A stretch of 64,000 nucleotides of DNA, from NCBI RefSeq assembly GCF_902167145.1, contig NC_050101.1, forward strand, positions 178,556,428-178,620,427, in the 5' to 3' direction. Positions 32,933 to 44,068 of this stretch are shown piece after piece. Under the pieces are notes generated by a model. It was not told the origin of the DNA, made no database searches, and saw only the letters and a list, made by a program, of their open reading frames with translations. Position 1 is the stretch's first letter; each line of letters starts with the position of its first letter. The position numbers were made by a program, and so were the translations under genes. This stretch comes from Zea mays (lineage: Eukaryota > Streptophyta > Magnoliopsida > Poales > Poaceae).

Positions 32933-33457
32933 CTACAGGTATGACCTACTCGACATCAGTAGGGTTGCGCTGGAAGCGCGCGACCGCCATCTCCACGGCG
33001 TACGACGTCTTGTACGACCCCCGTTGGAGGCGGCACCGAAGCCATCAAAGCCAAAGAGATGGAGCCGCAGCATGGCTCGCTTCCCGCCTTCACAAGGCTG
33101 GTGAACATCCTTCCCTCCGAATGCTGGAGGAAGAAGCGGGAAGGAGCATCGCCCCACAGACATCCTGCGGAGGTAGGCGATGATGGCCGCCTGAAGGATG
33201 AAGCAGGGCGTGAAGTGCTGAGGTTGGAGGCCGAGCTCCTCCAGCAGCAGCATGAAGAAAGACGAGATCGGCAGCGCCAACCCGCTAGGGAGGTTGGAGA
33301 CGAAGAACACAAACTCTCTAGCGGCGAGATTGCCGTGAGGAGAGGCACCGACATGGATCTTTCCGGTGAACGCCGACACACACCATCCGAGCAGGTCACG
33401 CACCAAGTTGAGTGCCACCTCGGGCTGGAGGCGCTTGGGAGGGTCTAGCAAGGCCAT
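32933..33457 (-). CDS. Antisense ORF in element C (gypsy-type 'Transposase_28'-like protein)
   Basis: On the strand opposite to gag, the first ATG at 33457 (MALLDPPKRLQPEVALNLVR) opens a 174-aa frame. Its core, REFVFFVSNLPSGLALPISS then FFMLLLEELGLQPQHFTP and ILQAAIIAYLRRM, resembles the plant 'putative gypsy-type transposon' domain as I remember it (Pfam Transposase_28). The DNA downstream is shared with the antisense modules of D and E. A TATA-like TTTTTAAAAAGGGA lies about 90 bases upstream on this strand. Function unknown; a shorter or spliced product is possible. Confidence 0.5.
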   Translation of the reverse strand: MALLDPPKRLQPEVALNLVRDLLGWCVSAFTGKIHVGASPHGNLAAREFVFFVSNLPSGLALPISSFFMLLLEELGLQPQHFTPCFILQAAIIAYLRRMSVGRCSFPLLPPAFGGKDVHQPCEGGKRAMLRLHLFGFDGFGAASNGGRTRRRTPWRWRSRASSATLLMSSRSYL

Positions 33458-33543
33458 GGCGGCTACCACGGCAGAAGAGCACAGAGAGCTCGAGGGCGAA
33501 AGGGCGCTGCGAGTGATGAGAATGGCTACCACGCTCAGGGGAG

Positions 33544-33560
33544 TCCCTTTTTAAAAAGGA
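33544..33560 (-). promoter_or_regulatory. TATA-like element ahead of the antisense ORF in C
   Basis: TCCTTTTTAAAAAGGGA on the minus strand, nearly palindromic, directly before the antisense module. Element E has CTTTAAAAAGGGA (54127-54139) at the same place and in the same orientation relative to its module, with similar DNA following. Confidence 0.45.
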
Positions 33561-33635
33561 TTCCCCCACTGACGCCCCGAGACGCCGCTGAAGAGCTCGC
33601 TCGACGCGCGTCAGGGTGACCCAGCCTCTAGCACG

Positions 33636-34219
33636 GGGGCCCGGGCCCACGAGTCATACTCCTTGGGCGTCGGCCTCCGTGTGCGGAGAAGGCGAACCAC
33701 CGCGTGAAGAGCACGCTACCGCCTACGGTAGTGCGTCTCTTCACCTCCGCCGAAAGCAGCGGACCAGTCCGCCGCGTGAGGAGCATGCCATCGCCTGCGA
33801 TAGTGCGCCTCGCCACCCCCACCGAAAGCAACGAACCGGTCTTTGACACGGGGACCCGGGCCCACGAGTCATACTCTTCGGGCGTCGGCCTCCATGTGCG
33901 GAGAAGGCGAACCGCCGCGTGAAGAGCACGCTACCGCCTACGGTAGTGCGTCTCTTCACCTCCACCGAAAGCAGCGGACCAGTCCGCCGCGTGAGGAGCA
34001 CGCCACCGCCTGCGATAGTGCGCCTCGTCACCCCGCCGAAAGTAGCGGACCAGCCTCTGGCACGGGGGCCCGGGCCCATGAGTCATGCTCCTTGGGCGTC
34101 GGCCTCTGTGTGCGGAGAAGGCGAACCGCCGCGTGAGGAGCACGCCACCGCCTGCGGTAGTGTGCGTCTTCACCCCCGTCGAAACCAACAGTCCAGTCTC
34201 TGGCACGGGGGCCCGGGCC
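33636..34219. repeat. Tandem ~213-bp GC-rich repeat in element C
   Basis: Units start with CACGGG(G/A)CCCGGGCCCA-like sequence near 33636, 33848 and 34061, with a fourth, partial start near 34205 cut by the hAT element. Each unit includes CTCCTTGGGCGTCGGCCTC-type and GGAGAAGGCGAACC sequence; the continuation of the fourth unit is at 34888-34950. The open frames through this stretch exist on both strands only because of its composition. Confidence 0.85.
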
Positions 34220-34887
34220 TAGGGGTGGATAACGAGCCAGCTCGGCTCGGCTCGTCCGAGTTCGAGCTGGCTCGTTAAGCTAACGAGCCAGCTCGGCTCG
34301 GCTCAGCTCGTTAAGGTAACGAGCCACAGAGTCAGCTCGGCTCGGCTTGTTTACGAGCTCGAGCTGGCTCGTTTAGCTCGCGAGACAGAGCAGAAAAAAA
34401 TAAAATAATACATAATAATTATTTTTTAGTTAATTTCAAACTAATTTAACAATAGAAAATAGTAATTATACTTATAGTTTCACAAACCACGTCAATATAA
34501 CAAATTAGCACAATTCATCACTCATTAATTCACAATTCACATACATGTTCATCAGTTTAACCCATAATTATATTTGCATACACCAAATTAACACATAGAC
34601 ATAGTTCATTAATCATTAGTTTAATTCATAGGCCATAGACACCTCACATATATAACATGTTCATCAATTATTCTGTAAATGATATGCATATAGTTTCGTT
34701 TTGCTGGAATATGGTAGCTCGTTTAGCTCGCGAGCTGGCTTGTTAACGAACCGAGCTGCCTCATTAACGAACCGAGCTAGGATGTTAGCTCAGCTCGTGA
34801 AAAAATTTAAACGAGCCGATCCGAGCCGAGGCGAGCTGACCATTAACCAAGCGAGCCAGCAAGCCACGAGCATTTCGTCCAGCCCTA
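34220..34887. mobile_element. hAT-type non-autonomous element in element C
   Basis: 668 bp bounded by TAGGGGTGGA at the left and, read inward from the right, TAGGGCTGGA. Exact 8-bp duplication CCCGGGCC flanks it (34212-34219, 34888-34895); 8-bp TSDs are typical of hAT elements. Both ends carry subterminal GAGCCAGCTCGGCTCG repeats and the middle is AT-rich. No transposase. It landed in the CCCGGGCC that recurs in each unit of the surrounding tandem repeat. Confidence 0.88.
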
Positions 34888-35239
34888 CCCGGGCCCACGA
34901 GTCATCCTCCTTGGGCGCCGGTTCCTGGGTGCAGAGAAGTCGAACCGCCGCTCGCGCCAGTACCGCGCCTCCTCGGGGCCGCCGCAGAGGACAGAGAAGG
35001 TGAATTTTCAAAACCAATGCAGCGGTATCGAGGCACCCCACGCATGGCCCAGCAAAACCATCAAGTGCGAAGATCACGGGTCAGTCAGCCGCGGGGACAG
35101 GCGTGACAGTTGGCGTAACCGAGGGTGGACTAGCAGTAATTACGACAGCAAGCGCACAGAAACAGCGTGCCAATCGCCAATTAAACTTTGGCCCCACCTG
35201 CAGACTCGTTTTCTCCCCTGAGGCGGGCCCGGGGGCCAC

Positions 35240-35915
35240 TGTCGGTACCCTGAATCAGGGGTACCCCTTACTACAATATGATGGCACGGTGTCCATGCAA
35301 CTATCTTTAGTCGCACGGCAAACAGCGCCCAACCCCACCACGTGGGTGGCTCCGGGGCCGCCACGTGGCTAGAGGAGACAATCTACTCTAAGGTATCAAC
35401 GGTGGGTCCGGACCCCTACGGGAGGTGCCGGACCCCTAGATACACAAACCAGACCCCTAGGACGGGTCCCGGACCCCACAGTAGGGGTCCGGGCTACTCA
35501 CAGTAGGGTCCCAGGATTCCAAGGAAAAGAATACTCAGGCCTTAATCAAGGCCAGGCGGGGGTCCGGTGCTGACACGTGTCCGGACCATACCGCGAGCGC
35601 TCCCACTCCCCGCTCAGGCGGAGACCCGATGCAGCCACGTGGCATGCTGCCCGTGACGTAAGCCAGCGGGCGGAGCCAGACGTAAGGCCTCTAGGCCGCA
35701 CATTTATTGCAAAGGAGGCGCGCCGCCTGTCAAGCTGACAGGTGATGTGCCGCCTCAGCATTAAATACACCCTGTCTACTCTACTGACAAGCGATGTGCC
35801 GCCTCAGCATTTAATGTGCCCTGTCCACTCTGCTGACGGGCGGCGGACAGGCCATCTTGTAGGCGGCGTGCCCGTCCGCTCCGGTGGCAGGCAGTACGCC
35901 CGTGCTGCGGCATAC
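35240..35915 (+). repeat. 3' LTR of element C, first part (cut by Sirevirus B)
   Basis: Starts TGTCGGTACCCTGAATCAGG after the purine-rich GGGCCCGGGGGCCAC (polypurine tract). Interrupted by B; the last five bases CATAC are B's target duplication. The LTR continues at 45364. Confidence 0.92.
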
Positions 35916-37225
35916 TGAAAGGGAATTAGGCTTACACCTAGTTCCTAAATAATTTTGGTGGTTGAATTGCCCAACACAAATCTTTGGACTAACTAGTTTG
36001 CCCAAGTGTATAGATTATACAGGTATAAAAGGTTCACACTCAGCCAATAAAAAGACCAAGTTTTGGATTCAACAAAGGAGCAAAGGGGCAACCTAAGGCA
36101 CCCCTGGTCTGGCGCACCGGACTGTCCGGTGTGCCACCGGACATGTCCGGTGCACCAGGGGGACTCAGACTCAAACTCGCCACCTTCGGGAATTTCCAGA
36201 GGCGACTCGGCTATAATTCACCGGACTGTCCGGTGTACACCGGACAGTGTCCGGTGCACCAAGGGAGGTCGGCCTCAGGAACTCGCCAGCTTCGGGAAAC
36301 TCCAACGGCTAGTCCGATATAATTCACCGGACTGTCCGGTGTGCACCGGACTGTCCGGTGCGACTCCGGAGCAACGGCTATCTCCGCGCCAACAGCTCCC
36401 TGCTGCGCAATAAATGCGCGCTCTGCGCGCGCAGAAGTCAGGCGCGCCCATACTGGCACACCGGACAGCAAACAGTACCTGTCCGGTGTGCACCGGACAC
36501 CCAGGCGGGCCCACAAGTCAGAAGCTCCAACGGTCAGAATCCAACGGCAGTGATGACGTGGCAGGGGGCACCGGACTGTCCGGTGTGCACCGGACTGTCC
36601 GGTGCGCCATCGAGCAGACAGCTTCCCAACGGCCACTTTTGGTGGTTGGGGCTATAAATACCCCAACCACCCCACCATTCATTGCATCCAAGTTTTCCAG
36701 CTTCCAACCACTATACAAGAGCTAGCATTCATTGCAAAGCACACCAAAAGAGATCAAATCCTCTCCCAACTCCACACAAAGCATTAAGTGACTAGAGAGA
36801 GTGATTTGTAGTGTTCATTTGAGCTCTTGCGCTTGGATCGCTTCTTTTCTTTCTTGATTCTTTCTTGTGATCAAACACTCACTTGTAATTGAGGCAAGAG
36901 GCACCAATTGTGTGGTGGCCCTTGCGAGAAGTTTGGTTCCCAAGTGATTTGAGAAGAGAAGCTCACTCGGTCCGAGGGACCGTTTGAGAGAGGGAAGGGT
37001 TGAAAGAGACCCGGCCTTTGTGGCCTCCTCAACGGGGAGTAGGTTTGCAAGAACCGAACCTCGGTAAAACAAATCCGCGTGTCACACTCTTCATTTGCTT
37101 GCGATTTGTTTTGCTCCCTCTCTCGCAGACTCATTTATATTTCTAACGCTAACCCGGCTTGTAGTTGTGATTATTTTTGAGAATTTCAGTTTCGCCCTAT
37201 TCACCCCCCCTCTAGGCGACTTTCA
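35916..37225 (+). repeat. 5' LTR of Sirevirus B
   Basis: Begins TGAAAGGGAATTAGG and ends GGCGACTTTCA. Carries CACCGGAC(A/T)...GTCCGGTG palindromes at about 36116-36153, 36219-36259, 36326-36361, 36461-36499 and 36569-36605, then TATA box TATAAATA at 36653-36660. Has one more palindrome unit than the 3' LTR. Confidence 0.97.
36653..36660 (+). promoter_or_regulatory. TATA box of Sirevirus B 5' LTR
   Basis: TATAAATA in GGGGCTATAAATACCCCAAC, about 50 bases past the last palindrome; the flanking GGGG/CCCC could pair. The 3' LTR has the same sequence near 44787. Confidence 0.7.
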
Positions 37226-37227
37226 AT

Positions 37228-37239
37228 TGGTATCAGAGC
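37228..37239 (+). other. Primer binding site of Sirevirus B
   Basis: TGGTATCAGAGC two bases after the 5' LTR, a perfect match to the usual plant initiator tRNA-Met primer site. Confidence 0.92.
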
Positions 37240-37273
37240 CCAGTGCTTCATTAGAGCCTAACCACTCGAAGTG

Positions 37274-39970
37274 ATGTCGGGAGATCACGCCAAGAAGGAG
37301 ATGGAGACCGGCGAAAAGCCCACTACAAGCCACGGGAGCACTTCATCGGAAGAGTCCCGCACCAAGAGGAAGGAGAAGAAGAAGGACTCCTCCAAACGGA
37401 AGGAGAAAAAGTCTTCCTCTTCTCACCACAAAGAGAAGAAGGAAAAATCTTCTTCCCACAAGCCGCATCGGAAAGGCGACAAGCACAAGAGGATGAGGAA
37501 AGTGGTCTACTACGAGACCGACACTTCATCAACATCGACCTCCGACTCCGATGCGCCCTCCGTCACTTCTAAGCGCCAAGAGCGCAAGAAGTATAGTAAG
37601 ATCCCCCTACACTACGCTCGCATTTCCAAACATACACCTTTACTTTCCGTCCCATTAGGCAAACCACCAACTTTTGATGGTGAAGATTACGCTAGGTGGA
37701 GCGATTTAATGCGATTTCATCTAACCTCGCTCCACAAAAGTATATGGGATGTTGTTGAGTTTGGTGCACAGGTACCGTCGGTAGGGGATGAGGACTATGA
37801 TGAGGATGAGGTGGCCCAAATCGAGCACTTCAACTCTCAAGCAACAACAATACTCCTCGCCTCTCTAAGTAGAGAGGAGTATAACAAAGTACAAGGGTTG
37901 AAGAGCGCCAAGGAGATTTGGGATGTGCTCAAAACCGCGCACGAAGGAGACGAGCTCACCAAGATCACCAAGCGGGAAACGATCGAGGGGGAGCTCGGTC
38001 GGTTCCGGCTTTGCAAAGGGGAGGAGCCACAACACATGTACAACCGGCTCAAGACCTTGGTGAATCAAGTGCGCAACCTTGGGAGCGTAAAGTGGGATGA
38101 CCACGAGATGGTTAAAGTTATTCTAAGATCTCTTATTTTCCTTAACCCTACTCAAGTTCAATTAATCCGTGGTAATCCTAGATATACTAAAATGACCCCC
38201 GAGGAAGTTATCGGGAATTTTGTAAGTTTTGAGTGCATGATCGAAGGCTCGAGGAAGATCAACGAGCTTGATGATGCCACCACATCCGAAGCTCAACCCG
38301 TTGCATTCAAGGCAACGGAGGAAAAGAAGGAGGAGTCTACACCAAGTCGACAACCAATAGACGCCTCCAAGCTCGACAATGAGGAAATGGCACTCGTCAT
38401 CAAGAGCTTCCGCCAAATCCTCAAGCAAAGGAGGGGGAAGGATTACAAATCCCGCTCCAAGAAGGTTTGCTACAAGTGTGGTAAGCCCGGTCATTTTATT
38501 GCCAAATGTCCTATATCTAGTGAAAGTGACCGAAGTAACGACAAGAAGGGGAGGCGAAAGGAGAAGAAGAGGTACTACAAGAAGAAGGGCGGTGATGCTC
38601 ATGTTTGTCGGGAGTGGGACTCCGACGAAAGCTCAAGCGACTCCTCCGACGACAAGGACGCCGCCAACATCGCCGTCACCAAGGGACTCCTCTTCCCCAA
38701 CGTCGGCCACAAGTGCCTCATGGCAAAGGACGGCAAAAAGAAGAAGGTTAAATCCAACTCCTCCACTAAATATGAGTCTTCTAGTGATGATAATGCTAGT
38801 GGTGAGGAAGATAATTTGCGTACTCTTTTTGCCAACCTTAACATGGAACAAAAAGAGAAATTAAATGAACTAATTAGTGCCATCCATGAGAAGGATGATC
38901 TCTTGGACTCCCAAGAGGACTTCCTAATCAAGGAAAATAAAAAACATGTTAAGGTTAAAAATGCTTACGCTCTACAAGTTGAAAAATGTGAAAAATTGTC
39001 TAGTGAGCTAAGCACTTGCCGTGAGATTATTGACAACCTTAGAAATGAAAATGCTAGTTTAAATGCTAAGGTTGATTCACATGTTTGTAATGTTTCAATT
39101 CCCAATCCTAGAGATAATAATGATGATTTGCTTGCTAGGATTGAAGAATTAAACATTTCTCTTGCTAGCCTTAGATTAGAGAATGAGAATTTAAATGCTA
39201 AGGCTAAAGATTTTGAAGTTTGCAAAGTTACAATTTCCGATCTTAGAGATAAGAATGATATACTTCGTGCTAAGATTGTTGAACTTAATTCTTGCAAACC
39301 ATCTACATCTACCATTGAGCATATCACTATTTGCACTAGATGTAGAGATGTTGATATTAATGCTATTCATGATCACATGATTTTAATTAAACAACAAAAT
39401 GATCATATAGCAAAACTAGATGCTAAAATTGCCGAGCACAACCTAGAGAATGAGAAATTTAAATTTGCTCGTAGCATGCTTTATAATGGGAGACGCCCTG
39501 GCATTAAGGATGGCATTGGCTACCAAAGGGGAGACAATGTCAAACTTAGTGCCCCTCCTAAAAGATTGTCAAATTTTGTTAAGGGCAAGGCTCCCATGCC
39601 TCAGGATAACGAGGGTTACATTTTATACCCTACCGGTTATCCCGAGGACAAAATTAGGAAAATTCATTCTAGGAAGTCTCACTCTGGCTCTAATCATGCT
39701 TTTATGTATAAGAGTGAGACATCTAGTTCTAGGCAACCAACCCGTGCTAAGTTGCCTAAGAAGAAAATTCCAAATGCATCAAATGAACATAGCATTTCAT
39801 TTAAGACTTTTGATGCATCCTATGTTTTAACTAACAAATCCGGCAAGGTCGTTGCCAAGTTTGTTGGGGGCAAACACAAGGGGTCAAAGACTTGTGTTTG
39901 GGTACCCAAAGTTCTTGTGTCTAATGCCAAAGGACCCAAAACCGTTTGGGTACCTAAAGTCAAGAACTAA
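37274..39970 (+). CDS. gag: Gag of Sirevirus B (898 aa, intact)
   Basis: Structural protein that packages the element RNA in cytoplasmic particles. ATG at 37274 (MSGDHAKKEMETGEK), 35 bases past the PBS; the GTG just before it is not needed. Order: lysine/serine-rich N-terminus (about 1-110), gag domain with LLSVPLGKPPTFDGEDYARW and CKGEEPQHMYNRLKTLVNQV (about 130-330), zinc knuckle CYKCGKPGHFIAKC near residue 400, acidic serine stretch, then a long coiled coil (about 520-720) with heptad-like leucines, then a C-terminal segment ending in two WVP repeats (CVWVPKV, TVWVPKV). The extended C-terminus is a Sirevirus trait. No interruption; TAA at 39968-39970. Confidence 0.96.
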   Translation: MSGDHAKKEMETGEKPTTSHGSTSSEESRTKRKEKKKDSSKRKEKKSSSSHHKEKKEKSSSHKPHRKGDKHKRMRKVVYYETDTSSTSTSDSDAPSVTSKRQERKKYSKIPLHYARISKHTPLLSVPLGKPPTFDGEDYARWSDLMRFHLTSLHKSIWDVVEFGAQVPSVGDEDYDEDEVAQIEHFNSQATTILLASLSREEYNKVQGLKSAKEIWDVLKTAHEGDELTKITKRETIEGELGRFRLCKGEEPQHMYNRLKTLVNQVRNLGSVKWDDHEMVKVILRSLIFLNPTQVQLIRGNPRYTKMTPEEVIGNFVSFECMIEGSRKINELDDATTSEAQPVAFKATEEKKEESTPSRQPIDASKLDNEEMALVIKSFRQILKQRRGKDYKSRSKKVCYKCGKPGHFIAKCPISSESDRSNDKKGRRKEKKRYYKKKGGDAHVCREWDSDESSSDSSDDKDAANIAVTKGLLFPNVGHKCLMAKDGKKKKVKSNSSTKYESSSDDNASGEEDNLRTLFANLNMEQKEKLNELISAIHEKDDLLDSQEDFLIKENKKHVKVKNAYALQVEKCEKLSSELSTCREIIDNLRNENASLNAKVDSHVCNVSIPNPRDNNDDLLARIEELNISLASLRLENENLNAKAKDFEVCKVTISDLRDKNDILRAKIVELNSCKPSTSTIEHITICTRCRDVDINAIHDHMILIKQQNDHIAKLDAKIAEHNLENEKFKFARSMLYNGRRPGIKDGIGYQRGDNVKLSAPPKRLSNFVKGKAPMPQDNEGYILYPTGYPEDKIRKIHSRKSHSGSNHAFMYKSETSSSRQPTRAKLPKKKIPNASNEHSISFKTFDASYVLTNKSGKVVAKFVGGKHKGSKTCVWVPKVLVSNAKGPKTVWVPKVKN

Positions 39971-39983
39971 AATTGTTTTGTAG

Positions 39984-42900
39984 GTTTATGCATCCGGGGG
40001 CTCAAGTTGGATACTCGACAGCGGGTGCACAAACCACATGACCGGGGAGAAAAGGATGTTCTCCTCATATGAGAAAAACCAAGATCCCCAACGAGCTATC
40101 ACATTCGGGGATGGAAACCAAGGTTTGGTCAAAGGACTTGGTAAAATTGCTATATCTCCTGACCATTCTATTTCCAATGTTTTTCTTGTTGATTCTTTAG
40201 ATTACAACTTGCTTTCTGTTTCCCAATTATGTCAAATGGGCTACAACTGTCTTTTTACTGATGTAGGTGTCACTGTCTTTAGAAGAAGTGATGATTCAAT
40301 TGCATTTAAGGGTGTGTTAGAGGGTCAGCTATACTTAGTAGATTTTGATAGAGCTGAACTCGACACATGCTTAATTGCTAAGACTAACATGGGTTGGCTC
40401 TGGCACCGCCGACTAGCCCATGTTGGGATGAAGAATCTTCATAAGCTTCTAAAGGGGGAACACATTTTAGGATTAACCAATGTTCATTTTGAGAAAGACA
40501 GGATTTGTAGCGCATGCCAAGCCGGGAAGCAAGTTGGCACCCATCATCCACACAAGAACATCATGACAACCGACAGGCCACTTGAGCTACTCCACATGGA
40601 TCTATTCGGCCCGATTGCTTACATAAGCATCGGCGGGAGTAAGTACTGTCTAGTTATTGTGGATGATTATTCTCGCTTCACTTGGGTATTCTTTTTACAG
40701 GAAAAATCCCAAACCCAAGAGACCTTAAAGGGATTCTTGAGACGGGCTCAAAATGAGTTCGGCTTAAGGATCAAGAAAATAAGAAGCGACAACGGGATGG
40801 AGTTCAAGAACTCTCAAATCGAAGGCTTCCTTGAGGAGGAGGGAATCAAGCATGAGTTCTCTTCTCCCTACACTCCACAACAAAATGGAGTAGTGGAGAG
40901 GAAAAATCGAACTCTATTGGACATGGCAAGAACCATGCTTGATGAGTACAAGACTTCGGATCGGTTTTGGGCCGAGGCGGTCAACACCGCTTGCTACGCC
41001 ATCAACCGGTTGTATCTACACCGAATCCTCAAGAAGACATCCTATGAACTCCTAACCGGTAAAAAGCCAAATATTTCATATTTTAGAGTTTTTGGTAGCA
41101 AATGTTTTATACTTGTTAAAAGAGGTAGAAAATCTAAATTTGCTCCTAAAACTGTAGAAGGCTTTTTACTAGGATATGACTCAAACACAAGGGCATATAG
41201 AGTCTTTAACAAGTCCTCAGGACTTGTTGAAGTTTCTTGTGACGTTGTGTTCGATGAGACTAACGGCTCTCAAGTAGAGCAAGTTGATCCTGATGAGATA
41301 GGTGAAGAACAGGCTCCATGCATAGCGCTAAGGAATATGTCCATTGGGGATGTGTGTCCTAAGGAATCCGAAGAGCCTCCACATGCACAAGATCAACCAT
41401 CCTCCTCCACGCTAGCATCTCCACCGACTCAAAATGAGGATGAAGCTCAAGTTGATGAAGGAAAAGATCAAGCAAATGAGCCACCTCAAGATGACGACAA
41501 TGATCAAGGGGGAGATGCAAATAATCAAGACAAGGAGGATGAAGAGCAAAGACCGCCACACCCAAGAGTCCACCAAGCAATCCAACGAGATCACCCCGTC
41601 GACACCATCCTCGACGACATACATAAGGGGGTAACTACTAGATCTCGTGTTGCACATTTTTGTGAACATTACTCGTTTGTTTCCTCCATTGAGCCACACA
41701 GGGTAGAGGAAGCACTACAAGATTCGGATTGGGTGATGGCGATGCAAGAGGAGCTCAACAACTTCACGAGGAATGAGGTATGGCATTTGGTTCCACGTCC
41801 TAACCAAAATGTTGTAGGAACCAAATGGGTCTTCTGCAACAAACAAGACGAGCATGGTGTGGTGACAAGGAACAAAGCTCGACTTGTGGCCAAAGGATAT
41901 TCACAAGTCGAAGGTTTGGATTTCGGTGAAACCTATGCACCCGTAGCTAGGCTTGAGTCAATTCGAATATTATTAGCCTATGCTACTTACCATGGCTTTA
42001 AGCTTTATCAAATGGACGTAAAAAGTGCCTTCCTCAATGGACCAATCAAGGAAGAGGTCTATGTTGAGCAACCTCCCGGCTTTGAAGATAGTGAGTACCC
42101 TAACCATGTTTATAGGCTCTCTAAGGCGCTTTATGGGCTCAAGCAAGCCCCAAGAGCATGGTATGAATGCCTTAGAGATTTCCTTATTACTAATGGCTTC
42201 AAAGTTGGGAAGGCTGATCCTACTTTGTTCACTAAAACTCTTGACAATGATTTGTTTGTATGCCAAATTTATGTTGATGATATTATATTTGGGTCTACTA
42301 ACGAATCTACATGTGAAGAATTTAGTAGGATCATGACAAAGAAATTCGAGATGTCTATGATGGGGGAGTTGAAGTACTTCTTAGGATTCCAAGTGAAGCA
42401 ACTCCAAGAGGGCACCTTCATTAGCCAAACGAAGTACACTCAAGACATTCTAACAAAGTTTGGAATGAAGGATGCCAAGCCCATCAAGACACCCATGGGA
42501 ACCAATGGGCATCTCGACCTCGACACGGGAGGTAAGTCCGTGGATCAAAAGGTATACCGGTCGATGATTGGTTCATTGCTTTATTTATGTGCATCTCGAC
42601 CGGATATTATGCTTTCAGTATGCATATGTGCAAGATTCCAATCCGACCCTAAGGAATCCCACCTTACGGCCGTAAAACGAATCTTGAGATATTTGGCTTA
42701 TACTCCTAAGTTTGGGCTTTGGTACCCTCGGGGATCCACTTTTGATTTAATTGGCTATTCCGATGCCGATTGGGCGGGGTGTAAAATCAATAGGAAGAGC
42801 ACATCGGGGACTTGCCAGTTCTTGGGAAGATCCTTGGTATCTTGGGCTTCAAAGAAGCAAAATTCGGTCGCTCTTTCCACCGCTGAAGCCGAGTACATTG

Positions 42901-43226
42901 TCGCAGGTCATTGTTGCGCGCAATTGCTTTGGATGAGGCAAACCCTGCGGGACTACGGTTACAAATTAACCAAAGTCCCTTTGCTTTGTGATAATGAGAG
43001 TGCAATCAAAATGGCCGACAATCCCGTCGAGCATAGCCGCACTAAGCACATAGCCATTCGGTATCATTTTCTTCGGGATCACCAACAAAAGGGAGATATC
43101 GAGATTTCCTACATTAATACTAAAGATCAATTAGCCGATATCTTTACCAAGCCTCTTGATGAACAAACTTTTACCAAACTTAGGCATGAGCTCAATATTC
43201 TTGATTCGCGCAATTTCTTTTGCTAG
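39984..43226 (+). CDS. pol: Pol of Sirevirus B: protease, integrase, RT, RNase H (intact)
   Basis: Open for 1080 codons from just after an in-frame TAG (39981-39983). Aspartic protease active site [15 protein letters not shown] (about residue 7-21); integrase zinc region [16 protein letters not shown]...CSACQAGK, catalytic D in [10 protein letters not shown] in [10 protein letters not shown] in [10 protein letters not shown]; variable linker; RT with [20 protein letters not shown] and [14 protein letters not shown]; RNase H with [40 protein letters not shown]. The first ATG (40038) lies after the protease Asp, so independent initiation would give a broken protease; a gag-pol fusion by splicing or recoding is more likely. 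TAG stop at 43224-43226. No nonsense codon or frameshift. Confidence 0.95.
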   Translation, partial: VYASGGSSWILDSGCTNHMTGEKRMFSSYEKNQDPQRAITFGDGNQGLVKGLGKIAISPDHSISNVFLVDSLDYNLLSVSQLCQMGYNCLFTDVGVTVFRRSDDSIAFKGVLEGQLYLVDFDRAELDTCLIAKTNMGWLWHRRLAHVGMKNLHKLLKGEHILGLTNVHFEKDRICSACQAGKQVGTHHPHKNIMTTDRPLELLHMDLFGPIAYISIGGSKYCLVIVDDYSRFTWVFFLQEKSQTQETLKGFLRRAQNEFGLRIKKIRSDNGMEFKNSQIEGFLEEEGIKHEFSSPYTPQQNGVVERKNRTLLDMARTMLDEYKTSDRFWAEAVNTACYAINRLYLHRILKKTSYELLTGKKPNISYFRVFGSKCFILVKRGRKSKFAPKTVEGFLLGYDSNTRAYRVFNKSSGLVEVSCDVVFDETNGSQVEQVDPDEIGEEQAPCIALRNMSIGDVCPKESEEPPHAQDQPSSSTLASPPTQNEDEAQVDEGKDQANEPPQDDDNDQGGDANNQDKEDEEQRPPHPRVHQAIQRDHPVDTILDDIHKGVTTRSRVAHFCEHYSFVSSIEPHRVEEALQDSDWVMAMQEELNNFTRNEVWHLVPRPNQNVVGTKWVFCNKQDEHGVVTRNKARLVAKGYSQVEGLDFGETYAPVARLESIRILLAYATYHGFKLYQMDVKSAFLNGPIKEEVYVEQPPGFEDSEYPNHVYRLSKALYGLKQAPRAWYECLRDFLITNGFKVGKADPTLFTKTLDNDLFVCQIYVDDIIFGSTNESTCEEFSRIMTKKFEMSMMGELKYFLGFQVKQLQEGTFISQTKYTQDILTKFGMKDAKPIKTPMGTNGHLDLDTGGKSVDQKVYRSMIGSLLYLCASRPDIMLSVCICARFQSDPKESHLTAVKRILRYLAYTPKFGLWYPRGSTFDLIGYSDADWAGCKINRKSTSGTCQFLGRSLVSWASKKQNSVALSTAEAEYIVAGHCCAQLLWMRQTLRDYGYKLTKVPLLCDNESAIKMADNPVEHSRTKHIAIRYHFLRDHQQKGDIEISYINTKDQLADIFTKPLDEQTFTKLRHELNILDSRNFFC

Positions 43227-44068
43227 ATTGCACACGTAGCTCATTTATATACCTTTGATAATATCTCTTTCATATGCTATGACTAATGTGTTTTTCAAGT
43301 CTATTTCAAACCAAGTCATAGGTGTATTGAAAGGGAATTGGAGTCTTCGGCGAAGACAAAGGCTTCCACTCCGTAACTCATCCTTCGCCATCGCTCCAAG
43401 AAAAGGACCTTGTCTTTGGGGGAAAGAGTAAGAGCCCAAAGCAAAAGGACCGAACTTCGTCTTTGGTATAATCTTAACTCATTTACTTATGACCAAAGGG
43501 GAAGATAGTACTTCGATGGGCTCTAATGATTCCGTTTTTGGCGATTCATGCCAAAGGGGGAGAAAGTATGAGCCCAAAGCAAAAGGACCGCACCACCACC
43601 AATTTCAAAAACTTAATTGTTTCAAAGAGTATTTTCAATTGGCATCCTATTATGTTCAAAAAGGGGAGAAAGTAGTATTTCAAAAAGGATATATCAAAAC
43701 CCTCTTGAACACTAAGAGGTGGATCTCCTTTAGGGGGAGTTTTGTTTAGTCAAAGGAAAAGCATTTGAACAGGGGGAGAAAAGTTCAAATCTTGAAAATG
43801 CTTTGCAAACTCTTATTCATTTACCTTTGACTATTTGCAAAAAATCTTTGAAATAGATTTACAAAAGAATTTGCAAAAACAAAACATGTGGTGCAAAAGT
43901 GGTCCAAAATGTTATATAAGAAAGAAACAATCCATGCATATCTTGTAAGTATTTATATTGGCTCAATTCCAAGCAACCTTTACACTTACATTATGCAAAC
44001 TAGTTCAATTATGCACTTCTATATTTGCTTTGGTTTGTGTTGGCATCAATCACCAAAAAGGGGGAGAT
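43227..44068 (+). other. Non-coding 3' region of Sirevirus B with repeated polypurine tracts
   Basis: AGGGGGAG-type tracts recur near 43555, 43664, 43731, 43775 and 44058; the last, AAAAAGGGGGAGAT, abuts the 3' LTR and is the working polypurine tract. ORFs here are short and unrecognised. Confidence 0.85.

Noticed and set aside
33616..34278. Several 70-119-aa frames on both strands in element C
   Set aside because: They are translations of the 213-bp tandem repeat and are open on both strands because of composition.
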